Below the pieces are notes generated by a model that worked only from the letters and a program-made list of their open reading frames with translations, had not been told where the DNA came from and did no database searches. Both the position numbers and the translations under genes were made by a program. From the NCBI RefSeq assembly GCF_035762905.1, contig NZ_DASUCC010000102.1, positions 1 through 27,977 on the forward strand: a stretch of 27,977 nt of DNA, read 5' to 3'. Source of the stretch: DASYTH01 sp035762905 (GTDB lineage Bacteria; Actinomycetota; Actinomycetes; Mycobacteriales; Pseudonocardiaceae). This document shows, in pieces, positions 25,801 through 27,977 of the stretch; the stretch's first letter is position 1, and every line of letters begins with the position of its first letter.

Positions 25801-26059
25801 CACCGTCGACCTGGGTGCGGCGCAGCCGGTGAGTCGGGTGATCCTGCGCTGGGAGGCGGCATACGGCCTGGCGTACCGGATCGAGGTGTCCGGCGACGGC
25901 GCGAGCTGGCGGCCGGTCGCGGCAACCACGGCCGGAAACGGCGGTGAGGACAACGTGACATTTGCCCCCACACCGGCACGGTTCGTGCGGATGACCGGCA
26001 CGCAGCGTGCCACCGGCTACGGTTACTCGTTGTGGGAGTTGGAGGTTTATGCCCGCTGA
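22838..26059 (+). CDS. Secreted penicillin-acylase-family Ntn hydrolase with F5/8C domain
   Basis: A 1073-aa precursor. Residues 1-29 are a Sec signal peptide (hydrophobic core, ANAA end). The penicillin amidase fold follows: VTITRDRATGVPHIQGTT and AAADRLFLMDALRHVARGEL belong to the alpha chain. Autocatalytic cleavage is expected before Ser407 in the GSM-SNALVVSG sequence, which becomes the N-terminal nucleophile of the beta chain. A Thr/Pro/Ala-rich linker at ~350-385 would be removed or form the spacer peptide. Residues ~944-1073 form a discoidin (F5/8 type C) domain (NLALGRPVSATST to LWELEVYAR) that could bind sugar or cell wall. Family substrates are amides such as beta-lactam side chains, acyl-homoserine lactones or lipopeptide acyl groups; none can be assigned. 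GGAG at 22827-22830 sets the ATG. Confidence 0.88.
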   Translation: MSRVRQLLRIVPAVALTSTLVAVAPANAAPPAQVMLAPNDFCLSQCDDIMPPGQNGNATFAELLAFQLFGLRPPHSSDTRATYDNLVWGYQGLTDERIGDFYNDASFGVPADQVESRSQPRSDVTITRDRATGVPHIQGTTRAGTMFGAGFAAAADRLFLMDALRHVARGELTPFAGGAQGNREFEQQQWQIAPYTEADYQAMFDRASRFGAVGLTLQEDTRNYVAGINAYIASVPVAYPGEYVAIGGRTPQPWNVRDVMAIASLVGGLFGGGGGGEVESALALIEARARYGDSLGTQMWRAFRSQNDPEAPTTVHNGQSFPYLQTPDNPAGRVLPDRGSVTRQPVVVDPSAAATTRGAPDGTPNSSTTTTPAPARPLTEADRAKGLKPGMLDGGVFGPGIRTGSMSNALVVSGQHTQSGNPVAVFGPQTGYFAPQILLRQELQGPGISSRGAAFPGISFYVLLGRGVDYSWSATSASQDITDSYAVDLCEPNGGTPTRDSMHYLFRGQCLPIEVLSKRNSWTPNLADSTPAGSYTLVAQRTKLGLVSHRGTVSGRPVAFTRLRSTYLREGDSALGFQQLNDPGRVDSPQTFADATSKIGFAFNWFYVDSAHTAYFNSGDNPVRAAGADPHLPTRGEQRYEWAGWNPDSNDANYIPLAQHPQVVDQDYLTSWNNKQAPGYSAADGNYSFGAVHRSQPLDSRIAPVIAGGGRFTRAGLVSAMADAATVDLRGAQVLPLLLRVLNSAPVTDPAQQQAVAALTAWQQAGAHRRSPAPGVNRYDHADAIRIMDAWWPRLVAAQFQPGLGADLFGALRSVLTLHDAPGHRGSAFQSGWYGYVHKDLRRVLGEPVAGGFPNVFCGSANGTGNLAACRTALLGALGAAIAAPPAETYPADADCAAGDQFCHDSIIHQPIGGITHDRMHWVNRPTFQQAVQFPAHRGQNIANLALGRPVSATSTESGLFYSLPARNAVDGDPATRWGSRFSDPQSITVDLGAAQPVSRVILRWEAAYGLAYRIEVSGDGASWRPVAATTAGNGGEDNVTFAPTPARFVRMTGTQRATGYGYSLWELEVYAR

Positions 26060-26174
26060 GAATGTGCCGAAAGACCCCACTTCTCCGGGTTTGGTAACCG
26101 CGTTGAACCGCCGGCCGATGGATGGACAGAACCGTGCCACCTGGTTCGGGAATCCACAGGCGAGGCAGGCGAAA

Positions 26175-26969
26175 ATGAACCGTACAGAGGGCGAGCAACC
26201 CCCACCGCGCGGCACTTCCCGAGCGTCCGGAAGGCACCGACATCCTTCGGCGCTCAGTCGGGTGACCAGGCCGCCACAGTCCTGGCATCCACTGCGGGCC
26301 AACGGAAGGGATGCGGAAATTCGGCGGCTGTGCCCGGTGTACCGCACGATCGTTGCGGTCGACATCGAAGGATCCACGGCCCGCACCGACGCGGCCAAGG
26401 CGCGGTTGCGCGCAGTGATGTACGACCTGCTCGAAACGGCCCTGCATGCGTGCGGAATAGCCGAGAAACACCGCGATCCAATGGTGGACAGGGGTGACGG
26501 TGCGTTCATCCTGGTGCGGGCCGTCGACCACGCGCCGAAGACGCTGCTATTGACGGGCTTCATTCCCATCCTCAACGACCTGCTGGCCGCGCACAACGCG
26601 AACTGCCGGGACCAGATCCGGCTGCGGGCCGCGGTGCACGCCGGCGAGGTGAACTATGACCGGCGGGGCTGCTTCGGCGAGGCCATCGACCTGACCTTCC
26701 GGTTGCTGGACGCGCCGGCCGCGAAGACCGCGCTGCGCGACGCGGCGGAGCCGCTGATCCTCGTGGTCTCCGATCCGCTCTACCAGTCCGTTGTGCGGCA
26801 CGGGTATCACGGGTTGGACGAGCGCAGGTTCGCCCGGCTGGTGCAGGTCGAGATCGGCGACCAGGCGCACCATGGGTGGGTCACCCGGCTGACCACCAGC
26901 CAGGTGCTGCCGCACCGCCCATCCCGCTTCGGCCGGCCCGTCTCAGTTCCCGCCGAGCCCACCGGCTAG
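26175..26969 (+). CDS. Nucleotidyl-cyclase-like domain protein
   Basis: About 264 aa. The C-terminal ~200 residues form a class III nucleotidyl-cyclase-like fold: metal-site segments YRTIVAVDIEGST and DRGDGAFIL, then AAVHAGEVNYDRRGCFGEAIDLTFRLLDAP. In the last motif Asp stands where active cyclases usually have Asn (VNxAAR), so catalysis is uncertain. Similar stand-alone domains are common in actinobacteria, often beside signalling or conflict genes. The start is unclear: codons before ~26330 lack the normal third-position bias, so translation may begin as late as the GTG at 26337; ATG 26049 and 26118 are also in frame. The 3' end overlaps the convergent phzF-like gene by 27 nt. Confidence 0.65.
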   Translation: MNRTEGEQPPPRGTSRASGRHRHPSALSRVTRPPQSWHPLRANGRDAEIRRLCPVYRTIVAVDIEGSTARTDAAKARLRAVMYDLLETALHACGIAEKHRDPMVDRGDGAFILVRAVDHAPKTLLLTGFIPILNDLLAAHNANCRDQIRLRAAVHAGEVNYDRRGCFGEAIDLTFRLLDAPAAKTALRDAAEPLILVVSDPLYQSVVRHGYHGLDERRFARLVQVEIGDQAHHGWVTRLTTSQVLPHRPSRFGRPVSVPAEPTG

Positions 26970-27782
26970 CAGCGTGCCGTCGAGTACGGTCACCGCCCGC
27001 CCGGCCAGGTGCACCCGGTCCCCGTGCACGCTGGTCCGCACCGACCCGGTGCGCGCCGAGGCCTGCAGCCCGACCAGCCCGTCCCGCCCCAACCGCCGCG
27101 CCCAGTACGGCGCAAGCGCGGTGTGCGCGCTCCCGGTCACCGGATCCTCGGGAATCCCCACCACCGGCGCGAAGAACCGGGACACGTAGTCATATTCCGC
27201 GCCGCTCGTCGCCGGCGCCGTCACGATCACACCCCGAAGCCCGTCCCGCCGCGCCTGCTTGAGCAGCGCGGTCATGTCCGGCTCCAGCCCCCGCACGGCC
27301 GCCTCGTCGGGGAGGACCGCGAGCAGATCGCGCAGCGCCCCGGTTCCGAACACCGCCTCCGGCTTGGCCCCCAACGCCTCGGCAAACCCGTCCGGCACAT
27401 CCCGCTCGGTCACCTCGGCCCTCGGGAAGTCCAGCACGATCTCCCCGTCCGCGTCCCGGTGGGTCACCAGCACCCCGCTGCGGCTGCTGAACCGCACGGT
27501 GCCGCTCTGCCCGGTGTCCTCGCCGAGAACGTGCGCCGTCGCCAGCGTCGCGTGCCCGCACAGGTCGACCTCGGCGAGCGGCGTGAACCAGCGCAACCCC
27601 CAGTCCGCGTCGGCGTCCAGCGGTGTCGGATAGGCGAACGCCGTCTCGGCAAGGTTCAGCTCCGCCGCCACCCGCTGCATCCACCCGGCATCCGGCCACC
27701 CGTCCGGCCCCAGCAGGCACACCCCCGCCGGATTCCCCGCGAACGCCCGCTCACTGAACGCATCAACCACCCGAATCCGCAT
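26943..27782 (-). CDS. PhzF-family isomerase
   Basis: A 279-aa PhzF/YddE-family protein with the diaminopimelate-epimerase-like double fold. Glu46 in ELNLAETAF is the catalytic acid position. CGHATLATAHVL and EDPVTGSAHTALAPYW are the two signature loops. PhzF isomerises a phenazine precursor, but most homologues lie outside phenazine clusters with unknown substrates; no phenazine genes are seen here. The ATG at 27782 begins MRIRVVDAFS, typical for the family. It is convergent with, and overlaps, the cyclase-like gene. Confidence 0.88.
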   Translation of the reverse strand: MRIRVVDAFSERAFAGNPAGVCLLGPDGWPDAGWMQRVAAELNLAETAFAYPTPLDADADWGLRWFTPLAEVDLCGHATLATAHVLGEDTGQSGTVRFSSRSGVLVTHRDADGEIVLDFPRAEVTERDVPDGFAEALGAKPEAVFGTGALRDLLAVLPDEAAVRGLEPDMTALLKQARRDGLRGVIVTAPATSGAEYDYVSRFFAPVVGIPEDPVTGSAHTALAPYWARRLGRDGLVGLQASARTGSVRTSVHGDRVHLAGRAVTVLDGTLLAGGLGGN

Positions 27783-27807
27783 ACCCCGACCCTACGACCA
27801 GCCCGCC

Positions 27808-27897
27808 GAGTTGCCGGCTCCGCGTCGATGAGTCGCCGATTCCGGCCCGCGTACGCCGGCCGCGCCTGCGGCGCGGCCCGGCGCCGCGGGCGCCGGG
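27808..27897. repeat. REP-like element with two GC hairpins
   Basis: GAGTTGCCGG (27808-27817) and GATGAGTCGCCG (27827-27838) are followed by two perfect 9-bp hairpins, 27858-27866/27870-27878 and 27877-27885/27889-27897. They share two bases and so are mutually exclusive. The same order of elements occurs near 92-222 at the left edge. The region is non-coding, upstream of the phzF-like gene. Confidence 0.5.
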
Positions 27898-27939
27898 CCG
27901 TCCCGGGTACACCAGCAACTCGGTGATCCCAACCGGGGA

Positions 27940-27977
27940 CCGGAACCGGCACTCGCCAGGCCGGAACCGGCACTCGC
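27940..27977. repeat. Direct repeat, 21-bp period, at right edge
   Basis: A 17-nt sequence starting CCGGAACCGGCACTCGC at 27940 is repeated exactly at 27961, separated by CAGG. On the reverse strand the unit reads GAGTGCCGGTTCCGG, clearly related to the GAGTTGCCGG units at 92-141. The array runs off the window. Confidence 0.6.

Noticed and set aside
22859..26596. Minus-strand 1245-codon open frame
   Set aside because: It lies opposite the Ntn hydrolase gene and its protein is low-complexity Arg/Gly/Val/His, typical of an antisense shadow.

Overview
The window reads as chromosomal DNA of a high-GC actinobacterium, most likely a Pseudonocardiales- or mycolate-type genus. This rests on strongly G/C-biased third codon positions, many 1-14 nt gene overlaps of the ATGA/TGATG type, a PknB-like receptor kinase, a WS/DGAT-type acyltransferase and, above all, two steroid-catabolic gene sets of the kind known from Mycobacterium and Rhodococcus. 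The genus cannot be fixed from the sequence alone.

Layout. (1) 1-549: the last codons of an upstream gene, a hairpin, and an intergenic region full of ~21-bp-period GC-rich repeats and a KstR-type operator. (2) 550-3468: hsaA-hsaD-hsaC, the ring A/B-cleavage enzymes of steroid catabolism, tightly overlapping, without the usual hsaB. (3) 3577-5648: an NCS1-type permease coupled to a TenA/PqqC-like protein. (4) 5676-7751 (minus): a membrane GGDEF + HD-GYP cyclic-di-GMP enzyme. (5) 7892-10989: an NhaA antiporter fused to a DsbA-like thioredoxin domain, coupled to a cysteine-desulfurase-like PLP protein. (6) 10967-12013 (minus): a short acyl-CoA dehydrogenase with a KstR2-like palindrome at its start. 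(7) 12150-13610: a receptor Ser/Thr kinase whose likely start codon is non-canonical. (8) 13567-14278 (minus): a VapBC-type toxin-antitoxin pair. (9) 14312-20527: a KstR2-type regulon, with fadD3 and a crotonase on the minus strand divergent from fadE30-ipdF-kstR2-fadA6 on the plus strand; a palindromic operator sits in the 33-bp divergent promoter. (10) 20573-22728: a WS/DGAT acyltransferase, a 52-aa unknown protein and FxsA. (11) 22838-26969: a secreted penicillin-acylase-type Ntn hydrolase with a C-terminal F5/8C domain, then a nucleotidyl-cyclase-like protein. (12) 26943-27782 (minus): a PhzF-family isomerase, then repeats like those at the left edge.

How it works together. HsaA/HsaC/HsaD would open and split the A/B rings, giving HIP (the C/D-ring propionate) and a C5 acid. 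FadD3 would load HIP onto CoA, and FadE30, IpdF and FadA6 would begin its beta-oxidation-like breakdown under KstR2 control. hsaB, ipdAB, ipdC, echA20 and partner FadE subunits are not in the window and must lie elsewhere. The other genes have no obvious steroid role.

The least ordinary feature is a 128-bp MIRU-like insert between fadD3 and the crotonase gene. It duplicates the ribosome-binding-site/start-codon context, carries nested inverted repeats, and preserves an ATGA overlap at both ends by encoding a 43-codon ORF.
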